Assembly (NCBI GenBank): GCA_937889795.1
Contig: CALBZH010000399.1
Location: forward strand, 1-5,289
Direction: 5' to 3'
DNA from: an uncultured Syntrophobacteraceae bacterium
GTDB lineage: Bacteria > Desulfobacterota > Syntrophobacteria > Syntrophobacterales > Syntrophobacteraceae
Length of the DNA: 5,289 nt
Shown here one piece after another: positions 1-5,289 of the stretch. The first letter of the stretch is position 1, and each line of letters opens with the position of its first letter. Both the position numbers and the translations under genes were made by a program. Below the pieces are notes generated by a model, which searched no databases, had not been told where the DNA came from, and was given only the letters and a program-made list of their open reading frames with translations.

Positions 1-382
1 AAAGGGTGTGCGTTTTGCTCGCCCTCCGGAACACCATCGGTGAAGACCACGTTTCGCGAATGACGATCTTCAGCTCCTCTCCTTTGGGGGGATCGAAGTT
101 GTAGTCATCCAACGGGGCAAGATGGAAGTGCTTCTGCAGTCCCCTGCAGTGGTCCTCGTCAGGATGACTCAGGAGAAAGACATCAACGTAAGGCCGCCCT
201 GCGTCATCCTTCAGGAGCCTCTTCCTCAGCTCTTTCGCGACATCGCACATGTCGTCGTCTTCACTTCCGGAAGCCTGACGGATATTGATGTCAACCAGGA
301 TGGCGGTCTTGTCGCTGTCGTCCAGCCGGATGAGAGTCATGTCGCCATTATCGACCGGAAAATACGTAATGGTTGGTGGCAT
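1..382 (-). CDS. MBL-fold metallohydrolase, N-terminal part (runs off left edge)
   Basis: The reverse strand reads open from an ATG at 382 down to base 1, giving 127 codons with no stop; the C-terminus lies outside the window. The start is supported by a strong Shine-Dalgarno AAGGAGG on the minus strand (plus positions 388-394), five bases from the ATG. Residues 73-78 are HPDEDH inside SHPDEDHCRGL, the HxDxDH form of the metal-binding motif of the metallo-beta-lactamase fold, preceded by a hydrophobic strand (VDVFLL) as expected. The N-terminus (YFPVDNGDMTLIRL, then AILVDIN) looks like the opening beta-strands of ComEC/Rec2-like MBL domains. No signal peptide is visible, so it is probably cytoplasmic. 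The family includes nucleases and phosphodiesterases, but the substrate here cannot be told. The gene is divergent from the activator gene and has its own sigma54 promoter, so it probably belongs to the same regulon. Fold assignment is fairly sure; function is unknown. Confidence 0.82.
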   Translation of the reverse strand, partial: MPPTITYFPVDNGDMTLIRLDDSDKTAILVDINIRQASGSEDDDMCDVAKELRKRLLKDDAGRPYVDVFLLSHPDEDHCRGLQKHFHLAPLDDYNFDPPKGEELKIVIRETWSSPMVFRRASKTHTL

Positions 383-457
383 GGATTCCTCCTTCTCAGG
401 GATCACTTGGCTTGTCGGTTCAGCGCCGGCACTTGCCGTTGTCGCGATGCCATGTAG

Positions 458-474
458 AGCAAGTGAGATGCCAA
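458..474 (-). promoter_or_regulatory. sigma54 (-24/-12) promoter of the MBL-fold gene
   Basis: Read on the minus strand the sequence is TTGGCATCTCACTTGCT. It matches the RpoN pattern TGGCAY-N5-TTGCW, with the GG (plus 471-472) and GC (plus 459-460) dinucleotides exactly ten bases apart. A transcript would start near 447 and have a leader of about 65 nt before the MBL start codon at 382. The divergent neighbour is a sigma54 activator, which makes this site more believable than an isolated match. Confidence 0.75.
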
Positions 475-543
475 GCCATTGAAGGAATTCCAAGAAGCTG
501 ATTTTGCTGGAAATCCTGGAAACGGATCAAAAATGGCAACGAT

Positions 544-559
544 GAAATGAGAACATTTC
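544..559. promoter_or_regulatory. 16-bp inverted repeat, candidate activator-binding site
   Basis: GAAATG-AGAA-CATTTC is a perfect 6-bp inverted repeat with a 4-bp spacer. It lies about 97-112 bp upstream of the predicted start of the leftward sigma54 transcript, the usual distance for an enhancer (UAS) bound by a sigma54 activator. It also abuts the possible -35 region of the activator gene, so binding there could give autoregulation. The repeat is seen; the role is inferred. Confidence 0.4.
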
Positions 560-588
560 TTGTAGCATCGCAAAAATTTTTCTAATCT
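560..588 (+). promoter_or_regulatory. possible weak sigma70-type promoter of the activator gene
   Basis: TTGTAG (560-565) stands 17 bp before TAATCT (583-588), and an overlapping TCTAAT at 581-586 matches TATAAT at five of six bases. An AT-rich palindrome of five A and five T (572-581) sits between them. The boxes are poor matches, which would fit low basal expression of an activator. No sigma54 site reads rightward here. The call is tentative. Confidence 0.35.
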
Positions 589-636
589 AAGCTGATTGAA
601 GAATCCTCACAGAAAACAGCATAGGGGATTTGCTAC

Positions 637-2142
637 ATGGCGAAGGTGCTCGTGACCTGGATCGGCAATACGGACTTGAACGCGCCAGTAAGAGGCGATG
701 AGGTCGGCTTGGGACCGATTGCCCAGGCTGTCGCAGTTCGTGCCTTCGATGAAGCTGTTCTCCTCGACAACTACTTGGACGAGCGAGTCCCACAATATCT
801 CACGTGGCTTAAGCTCAAAACTCAGAGCAAAATTCTGCTTAACAGCGTTCGTTTATCGAGCCCAACGAACTTCGGAGAGATCTACCAGGGTGCAACTGGT
901 GTGGTGTCTGAGGTGATGAAGCGCTACGGTCCTTCGGTCGATTTGACCTTTCACCTCAGTCCGGGAACCCCGGCGATGGCGGCGGTGTGGATCATCCTGG
1001 CAAAGACGAGGTTTCCCGCTGAGCTCATTGAATCCTCCAGGGAACATGGTGTACGAACCGCCTCGGTGCCCTTCGATATTTCTGCGGATTTCATTCCTGA
1101 CCTCCTTCGCAAGCCTGATCGAGAGCTGGAGAGGCTCAGCCCAGGCTCGCCACCAGATGCCCCGGAATTCGACCATATCATTCACCGTAGCCCCGTTATG
1201 AAACGGTTGATCGCTAAAGCCAGAAAGGTTTCACTGCGTTCGGTGCCCGTCCTCATCGAGGGGGAGTCGGGAACAGGGAAGGAGCTTCTTGCTAGGGCAA
1301 TTCACCGAGCAAGCCCAAGGAGGGATAAGCCTTTCGCGGCCGTCAACTGCGGCGCCATCCCGGGAGAGCTGATTGAATCGGAGCTTTTTGGTCATCTAAA
1401 GGGTGCCTTCACTGGGGCTGACAGACCCCGAGTCGGTTACTTCGAGACTGCCAATGGAGGAACCCTTTTTCTTGATGAACTGGGAGAGCTCCCGCTTACA
1501 GCGCAGGTGAAGCTGTTACGGGTTCTCCAAGAAGGAGAAATCGTCAGGGTGGGTTCCTCCAAACCCTCAAAGGTTGATGTGCGCATCATTGCCGCTACCA
1601 ACAAGAATCTGATCCAAGAGGTGGAGGCCGATCGATTCCGATCGGACCTCTTTTACCGTCTTGCTGTTGCCATCCTCAAGATACCCCCGCTGCGCGAGCG
1701 ACCGGGTGACTTGGGGCTCTTGATCGATCGCCTGCTTGAGCAGATCAACGAAGAGAGCTCTCACGAGCCCGGCTTCACTCACAAGAAGACTTCTGTTGGC
1801 GCAAGAAATCTTCTTCTAGCTCACAATTGGCCCGGAAACGTCCGTGAGCTTCTGAACACCCTTCGCCGAGCAGCCATCTGGTCAGACGGGGCTACCATCA
1901 GCGCAGAGGATGTACAGGATGCGTTGCTGCCGGTCGCCACAAAAGAGGATACAGCCATTCTCAATCGCCCCCTGGGAACAGGCCTGAGTCTTCCCGAGCT
2001 TATGGCGACTGTGGCGAGGCATTATCTGACTCGCGCCATGGAAGAGTCCCATGGCAACAAGACCAAAGCCGCGGGAAGTATTGGGCTTCCCAACTACCAG
2101 ACACTTACCAACTGGCTTCGAAAGCATAACTTGAATTCTTGA
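637..2142 (+). CDS. sigma54-dependent activator with RtcR/CARF-like sensor domain
   Basis: A 501-residue bacterial enhancer-binding protein that would use ATP hydrolysis to open sigma54 promoters. The ATG follows AGGGGA (623-628) at an 8-base spacing. Residues 1 to about 160 are not a phospho-receiver or GAF domain: they begin with a Rossmann-like strand (KVLVTWIGNTDL) and contain HLSPGTPAMA (106-115), followed by WIILAKTRFPAELIESS. This stretch closely parallels the RtcR CARF segment HITTGTHVAQICWFLLAEAR. The AAA+ domain (about 178-410) has Walker A GESGTGKE (209-216), the sigma54-contact loop GAFTGA (256-261), Walker B LFLDE (277-281), arginine-finger region FRSDLFYR (334-341) and sensor 2 WPGNVREL (398-405). 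A Fis-type helix-turn-helix closes the protein (about 465-501, NKTKAAGSIGL then LTNWLRKH). All catalytic motifs are intact. It sits between two sigma54 promoters, which suggests it controls both the BREX operon and the MBL gene. It is probably not RtcR itself, as no rtcA or rtcB lies in the window. Confidence 0.93.
   Translation: MAKVLVTWIGNTDLNAPVRGDEVGLGPIAQAVAVRAFDEAVLLDNYLDERVPQYLTWLKLKTQSKILLNSVRLSSPTNFGEIYQGATGVVSEVMKRYGPSVDLTFHLSPGTPAMAAVWIILAKTRFPAELIESSREHGVRTASVPFDISADFIPDLLRKPDRELERLSPGSPPDAPEFDHIIHRSPVMKRLIAKARKVSLRSVPVLIEGESGTGKELLARAIHRASPRRDKPFAAVNCGAIPGELIESELFGHLKGAFTGADRPRVGYFETANGGTLFLDELGELPLTAQVKLLRVLQEGEIVRVGSSKPSKVDVRIIAATNKNLIQEVEADRFRSDLFYRLAVAILKIPPLRERPGDLGLLIDRLLEQINEESSHEPGFTHKKTSVGARNLLLAHNWPGNVRELLNTLRRAAIWSDGATISAEDVQDALLPVATKEDTAILNRPLGTGLSLPELMATVARHYLTRAMEESHGNKTKAAGSIGLPNYQTLTNWLRKHNLNS
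2035..2055. promoter_or_regulatory. 21-bp inverted repeat, candidate upstream activator site 1
   Basis: GCCATGG-AAGAGTC-CCATGGC is a perfect 7-bp inverted repeat with a 7-bp spacer. It lies inside the 3' end of the activator gene, about 114-134 bp upstream of the predicted brx transcription start, a normal enhancer distance for sigma54 activators. Because it is coding sequence, it could be a chance palindrome. Confidence 0.3.
2073..2091. promoter_or_regulatory. 19-bp inverted repeat, candidate upstream activator site 2
   Basis: GGGAAG-TATTGGG-CTTCCC is a perfect 6-bp inverted repeat with a 7-bp spacer, centred 37 bp downstream of the neighbouring dyad and about 78-96 bp upstream of the predicted brx transcription start. 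Paired dyads in this interval are common for enhancer-binding proteins. Its sequence differs from the neighbour and from the dyad at 544-559, which weakens the case for one shared binding protein. Confidence 0.28.
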
Positions 2143-2158
2143 TGGCACAGGGGTTGCT
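2143..2158 (+). promoter_or_regulatory. sigma54 (-24/-12) promoter of the BREX operon
   Basis: TGGCAC-AGGGG-TTGCT is a full match to the RpoN consensus TGGCAC-N5-TTGCW, with GG (2144-2145) and GC (2156-2157) ten bases apart. It begins at the base right after the TGA stop of the activator gene. Transcription would start near 2169, leaving a leader of about 90 nt before brxE. An adjacent sigma54 activator gene and a downstream operon in the right direction make this the best-supported regulatory site in the window. Confidence 0.88.
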
Positions 2159-2177
2159 CGACCTAGGACCGATTTTA

Positions 2178-2194
2178 TTGCCAGGGAATGGCAA
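2178..2194 (+). other. leader RNA hairpin 1
   Basis: TTGCCA-GGGAA-TGGCAA forms a perfect 6-bp stem with a 5-base loop, starting about 10 nt after the predicted brx transcription start. It may stabilise the 5' end of the transcript. No riboswitch class is recognisable. Confidence 0.4.
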
Positions 2195-2196
2195 AC

Positions 2197-2218
2197 CCCC
2201 CGTCTTCTATTGCGGGGG
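2197..2218 (+). other. leader RNA hairpin 2, GC-rich
   Basis: CCCCCGT (2197-2203) pairs with GCGGGGG (2212-2218), seven pairs including one G-T, around an 8-base loop. No run of T follows, so it is not a standard intrinsic terminator in the forward direction. It lies about 40 bases upstream of the preferred brxE start and does not cover its ribosome-binding site. Confidence 0.4.
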
Positions 2219-2260
2219 AAGCGCCTCTTATGGAATCTATCACAAGACAGGAGCAGCATC

Positions 2261-2752
2261 TTGATCGCTAAACTGCTTCAACTTCGCGTCCTGGTCGGTT
2301 ATCTCGGCGAGAAGGATCAGTTCAACTGGTGGGACACCGCGTTTCTGAACAAGACCGGTCAGAAATTTCTCGAAGTCAATTTCCCGAGGTCCGCTTTCGC
2401 CGCAGGAGTCCACTCCGTGACGGAGGCCGCTAGGAGGCTCCATGATGCGCGCATCGGCAGGGGCCGAGTCTTTCATCTCTTTCGGCTCCCTGCAGTAACG
2501 GAAGAAAAGGTTCATCTCGAGTTGATGAATGCCGATTCGGCCCCTCTCCTCAACGCCATCCAATCAAGGGACGAGGCGTTGGAGGCACTCAAACGGATCG
2601 CCTCTTCCACGGTGGATGCCCCGGACGGCCCTGTTCAGGTGGGAACGCTGCGCAGACTATTGAGCGATTTCGCCATCGAAGAAATGGCAAAGCACTATTA
2701 CGACGCATTCACCTCTGAAAAGCAGACGCTCCCCTATTTCACTGTGGACTGA
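2261..2752 (+). CDS. brxE: BREX type 6 protein BrxE
   Basis: A 163-residue protein of the BrxE family, the marker gene of BREX type 6; its biochemical role is not known. I chose the TTG at 2261 because AGGAG (2250-2254) precedes it by seven bases and the protein then begins MIAKLLQLRVLVGYLGE, a family-like N-terminus. The frame stays open upstream to a TTG at 2210, but those 17 extra residues look like leader RNA translated by chance. Recognisable stretches are GYLGE (13-17), NWW (22-24), FPR (41-43) and a basic, histidine-bearing block AARRLHDARIG (56-66) followed by VFHLFRLP (70-77). There is no membrane segment or signal peptide. It is the first gene after the sigma54 promoter, and its stop is one base from the brxA start, so the two are almost certainly cotranscribed. 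The family call rests on remembered sequence features. Confidence 0.85.
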   Translation: MIAKLLQLRVLVGYLGEKDQFNWWDTAFLNKTGQKFLEVNFPRSAFAAGVHSVTEAARRLHDARIGRGRVFHLFRLPAVTEEKVHLELMNADSAPLLNAIQSRDEALEALKRIASSTVDAPDGPVQVGTLRRLLSDFAIEEMAKHYYDAFTSEKQTLPYFTVD

Positions 2753-2753
2753 C

Positions 2754-3548
2754 ATGACGGGTAGAAGATACACATCGGCATTATCTAAGGGGCAGGGTCT
2801 GATTCAGGAAACCGTGTCGCTTCTCCAGATCTGGGAGCCTGGGGTGACCTCCTCGCAGTTGGTCTCAAGCGCTTTAGACTGCGGGACTCTGGCAAAGGCT
2901 ACTGCCAATAGAGTTAGAGGTATCATCGCGGAGGGCTTCGGCCCGCGCTATTTGGTAGGTTCCCCAGCCCCAGCCCTCCAGCTGCGTTTTCTCTTGGCCA
3001 AGGGCGTTCCAATAAAAGCTCTGTCGCAGTTGTTCTTCGTCTATACAGCTCGGGCAAATCTGATTCTGCATGACTTTGTGCGAGAGGTCTATTGGGTTAA
3101 GTATTCAGCAGGCGAAACGCATTTAGGCAAGGAAGATGCGCTTCATTTCATCGAATCGGGGATCAATCGGGGTTTGATACCGAAACCATGGTCCACCAGC
3201 ATGATGGACCGAGTGGCGGGCTATCTGCTCGGTTGCCTCCAGGCTTTTTCCTTGTTGACCTCTGCCCGGAAAGGTCGCCGTGAGATACTTCCCTTTAACA
3301 TCGCTTCTCTCACGACGCTTTACTTCGCACATGAGCTGCATTTCCGCGGCCTCAGCGACAGCGCCGTCCTCGAACATGCCGACTGGGGGCTTTTCGGGCT
3401 TGAGAGCCGGGATGTGGTGCGCGAGTTAGAGAGGGTCTCATACGGCGGCCACTTCGTTGTCCAGTACTCGGGTGAGATCTTGAGAATCGCCTGGAAATAT
3501 AAAAGCATGGAGGAATGTCTGGATGCCATCGCTGCAAGCGAGCTTTGA
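2754..3548 (+). CDS. brxA: BREX protein BrxA (DUF1819 family)
   Basis: A 264-residue BrxA-family protein; relatives are small, mostly helical DNA-binding proteins of BREX systems. The N-terminus (RYTSALSKGQGLIQETVSLLQIW) is the typical DUF1819 opening. The C-terminal third, with SDSAVLEHADWGLFGLE, then GGHFVVQYSGEILRIAWKYKSMEECLDAI, matches the conserved family ending. It is rather longer than the roughly 200 residues usual in type 1 systems. The ATG lies one base after the brxE stop and lacks a clear Shine-Dalgarno, so translation is probably coupled to brxE. Its last 26 bases overlap brxB. No frame damage is seen. Confidence 0.87.
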   Translation: MTGRRYTSALSKGQGLIQETVSLLQIWEPGVTSSQLVSSALDCGTLAKATANRVRGIIAEGFGPRYLVGSPAPALQLRFLLAKGVPIKALSQLFFVYTARANLILHDFVREVYWVKYSAGETHLGKEDALHFIESGINRGLIPKPWSTSMMDRVAGYLLGCLQAFSLLTSARKGRREILPFNIASLTTLYFAHELHFRGLSDSAVLEHADWGLFGLESRDVVRELERVSYGGHFVVQYSGEILRIAWKYKSMEECLDAIAASEL

Positions 3549-4101
3549 TGAACTGAGAGCCCGGCTTCAAGCTGGGAGAACCCTCAGCAACACGGGGGAC
3601 GACCCGGTCTTCTACCTGGTATTCAAGCCCGAGGAGATGCTTGAAGCGAAGCGCCGCTTGAAACAGTGGATTGCCAAGTTGAAAATCGATGGGTGGGCCG
3701 TTCACACCTTCTCCATGGCTGATGCAGTCCACGAGATTCTCGGGAGCCACATCCTGCGGGATCTCTGGTTGCAGAGCGAGGCCGACGATCCCCTCGACTT
3801 CGAAAGCATCAATGCCACGTTGCGCGAAGCCCTCACGGCCGATGACTCATTGAAGAACGCTCTCATACAGGAGCTGGACCAACTGGCGGGCGAACCCCAC
3901 GCATTGCTTCTGGTCACGGACATCGAGGCCCTGCACCCGTATCTCAGAGTCGGGACGATCGAGCAGAAGTTGCAAGGTCGGTTCACCGTTCCCACGGTCA
4001 TTCTTTATCCCGGTGTCCGCGCCGGCAAATCCACCCTCAAGTTCCTGGGAATTTATCCTGAAGACGGCAACTACCGATCCACCCACATTGGCGGTTTGTA
4101 G
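3523..4101 (+). CDS. brxB: BREX protein BrxB (DUF1788 family)
   Basis: A 192-residue BrxB-family protein, a core cytoplasmic BREX component needed for defence in studied systems and without a settled enzymatic activity. The ATG is preceded by GGAGG (3509-3513) at a 9-base spacing, and the gene begins inside brxA with a 26-bp overlap in another frame. Family hallmarks are a central hydrophobic strand with acidic residues (LLLVTDIEALHPYLRV, 128-143), ILYPG (160-164) and a C-terminal LKFLGIYPEDGNYRS (172-186), which is the conserved DUF1788 ending. No Walker motif or catalytic signature is evident. The order brxA-brxB-brxC is the usual BREX order. Confidence 0.88.
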   Translation: MPSLQASFDELRARLQAGRTLSNTGDDPVFYLVFKPEEMLEAKRRLKQWIAKLKIDGWAVHTFSMADAVHEILGSHILRDLWLQSEADDPLDFESINATLREALTADDSLKNALIQELDQLAGEPHALLLVTDIEALHPYLRVGTIEQKLQGRFTVPTVILYPGVRAGKSTLKFLGIYPEDGNYRSTHIGGL

Positions 4102-4118
4102 ACGCCTCGTCCGGCGTC
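4101..4118 (+). other. hairpin in the brxB-brxC gap
   Basis: GACGCC-TCGTCC-GGCGTC is a perfect 6-bp stem with a 6-base loop, starting at the last base of the brxB stop codon. It has no T-run after it, so it is unlikely to stop transcription. It might mark an RNA processing point or slow ribosomes and polymerase before brxC, the only clear gap in the operon. The role is inferred. Confidence 0.35.
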
Positions 4119-4186
4119 GCCGGTAACCAGCGAGCCAAGGTCCTCATGAAGCACCGAATCCAAGGGATGGAACGAGGTTATCCACC

Positions 4187-5289
4187 ATGCGCATAAGGGA
4201 ATTGTTCGACCCGAGCAAAAGCATCGACCGACGCATCGAGAAGGTCATCACCTATGAAACCGCGGACGAGGAGCGCATTCGGCAGGAAATCACCGAATAC
4301 GTCGCGACCGAGAGCATCGAGGCCAGCTTCGAACGTTTGCTCGATCTCCTCGATGAGGGCATGAGCGGCGGGGGCGGCCATGAAATCGGCGTGTGGGTTT
4401 CCGGCTTCTACGGGTCGGGGAAGAGCTCCTTCACCAAATACCTTGGCTTCGCTCTCGATCCCGAGCGAGCTCTCGACGGGAAGCCTTTCCTGGAGTGGCT
4501 GCAGAACCGGTTTACGTCCAAGCCCCTCCGTGCAAGGCTGGCGACCGTTGCGAAGAAACACCCCACCGCCGTCGTCATGCTGGATCTTGCCAGTGAGCAG
4601 TTGGCGGGCGCCGCCATGATGGAGATCTCGAGCGTCCTCTATTCCAAGGTTATGCAGTGGGCGGGGTATTCTCGAGACCGCAAGGTTGCCTACCTCGAAT
4701 ACATGCTGGAAAAAGACGGGAGGCTCAAAGAATTCGAGTCACGTATTCCCGGGATGGCCAAAGGAAAGACCTGGCAGGAGATCCACAACCAGCCGCTGGT
4801 CATGAAAACCCTTGCTTCCCAGCTGGCCTCGAAATTCTATCCTGAACTGTGGGCCGACGCCAAAGCCTTCAACGAAATCACGGTGGATGAGGCGCACAAG
4901 GAGGACGACCGGATCCGGGAGATGATCGACCTCGTTCGGCGTCGCTCCCGTAAGGAGAACGTCCTTTTCGTCCTGGATGAAGTGGGGCAGTACGTGGCCG
5001 CTCGCGATGCTCTCATCCTCAACCTGGATGGACTTGCCAAGAACGTCAAGAACATCGGAAACGGCCACGCCTGGGTCATCGCCACCGCCCAACAGACACT
5101 CACCGAAGACGATCCTAGGGCTCACATGAACACGGCGAAGCTTTTCAAGCTCAAGGACCGCTTCCCTCTCTCCATCGATCTCGAAGCGAGCGACATCAAG
5201 GAGATCTGCATCCGGCGCCTCCTCGGCAAATCGACACAGGGAGAAAACCTTCTCAAAAGCATCTTCGAAGCTAAAGGCCAGGCCCTGCG
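4187..5289 (+). CDS. brxC: BREX ATPase BrxC (PglY-like), N-terminal part (runs off right edge)
   Basis: The frame is open from ATG 4187 to the right edge, giving 367 codons of a protein that is normally about 1200 residues. BrxC is the large P-loop ATPase at the core of BREX. The start MRIRELFDPSKSIDRRIEKVI is the family opening and sits nine bases after GAGG (4174-4177). Walker A is GFYGSGKSS (73-81), within a conserved context VWVSGFYGSGKSSFTKYLG. Walker B is VLFVLDEVGQY (259-269), with the acidic pair D264 and E265, and a sensor-1-like strand WVIATAQQTL follows. The ATPase motifs present are intact. An 85-bp gap with a hairpin separates it from brxB, but no promoter is evident there, so it is probably part of the same transcript. 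BrxC and PglY are homologous; the upstream brxE, brxA and brxB genes favour the BREX type 6 name. Confidence 0.93.
   Translation, partial: MRIRELFDPSKSIDRRIEKVITYETADEERIRQEITEYVATESIEASFERLLDLLDEGMSGGGGHEIGVWVSGFYGSGKSSFTKYLGFALDPERALDGKPFLEWLQNRFTSKPLRARLATVAKKHPTAVVMLDLASEQLAGAAMMEISSVLYSKVMQWAGYSRDRKVAYLEYMLEKDGRLKEFESRIPGMAKGKTWQEIHNQPLVMKTLASQLASKFYPELWADAKAFNEITVDEAHKEDDRIREMIDLVRRRSRKENVLFVLDEVGQYVAARDALILNLDGLAKNVKNIGNGHAWVIATAQQTLTEDDPRAHMNTAKLFKLKDRFPLSIDLEASDIKEICIRRLLGKSTQGENLLKSIFEAKGQAL

Noticed and set aside
428..442. Forward sigma54-like sequence GGCACTTGCCGTTG
   Set aside because: It has GGCAC and TTGC, but the GC is not ten bases from the GG, so the spacing is wrong for RpoN.
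122..457. Forward 111-codon open frame over the left edge region
   Set aside because: It lies antisense to the MBL-fold gene, has no recognisable domain, and the minus strand has both a strong Shine-Dalgarno and a clear metal-binding motif.
495..597. 9-bp direct repeat AAGCTGATT (495-503 and 589-597) as attachment or operator sites
   Set aside because: There are only two short copies 94 bp apart, with no integrase, tRNA or flanking structure; chance cannot be excluded.
2197..2218. Intrinsic terminator after the activator gene
   Set aside because: The stem is GC-rich but no T-run follows in the forward direction. It also lies downstream of the sigma54 promoter, within the expected leader.
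2210..2260. Upstream TTG start extending brxE by 17 residues
   Set aside because: It begins inside the GC-rich hairpin, has no proper ribosome-binding site, and the added residues do not look like the family N-terminus. The TTG at 2261 has AGGAG at ideal spacing.
4739..5125. Reverse-strand 128-codon open frame over brxC
   Set aside because: It is antisense to the conserved BrxC ATPase region and shows no domain or ribosome-binding site; it is a by-product of codon bias.
1..5289. CRISPR array, tRNA, rRNA or insertion sequence
   Set aside because: No regularly spaced repeats, no tRNA cloverleaf or rRNA sequence, and no transposase or terminal inverted repeats were seen.

Overview
This window holds the front end of a phage-defence island: a type 6 BREX operon together with what looks like its own dedicated switch. 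The coding strand is of moderate to somewhat high GC. The switch is a sigma54 (RpoN) activator with a Fis-type helix-turn-helix, so the host is a bacterium with RpoN, most likely a Gram-negative such as a proteobacterium in the broad sense. I cannot name a genus.

Layout, left to right. Positions 1-382 (minus strand) carry the N-terminal part of a metallo-beta-lactamase-fold (MBL) protein that runs off the left edge. Positions 383-636 are a divergent intergenic region with a good sigma54 promoter reading left towards the MBL gene, a 16-bp inverted repeat upstream of it, and a weak sigma70-type promoter for the rightward gene. Positions 637-2142 encode a 501-residue sigma54 activator whose sensor domain resembles the CARF domain of RtcR. 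Its stop codon is followed directly by a textbook sigma54 -24/-12 element (2143-2158). After a leader of about 90 nt with two hairpins come brxE (TTG start, 2261-2752), brxA (2754-3548), brxB (3523-4101, overlapping brxA) and the first 367 codons of brxC (4187 to the right edge). The brxE-brxA-brxB-brxC order fits BREX type 6; pglX, pglZ, brxD and brxHI would be expected beyond the window.

How the parts may work together (inference). The activator is probably made at a low level from an ordinary promoter. When its CARF-like domain binds a ligand (a cyclic nucleotide, or RNA ends as reported for RtcR), its AAA+ domain would open the two sigma54 promoters flanking its gene. One would switch on the BREX operon, the other the MBL-fold gene. 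BREX in this organism would then be inducible rather than constitutive, with the MBL protein as a co-induced effector, accessory or signal-removing enzyme. The promoters and protein domains are read from the sequence; the ligand, the regulatory wiring and the MBL role are hypotheses.
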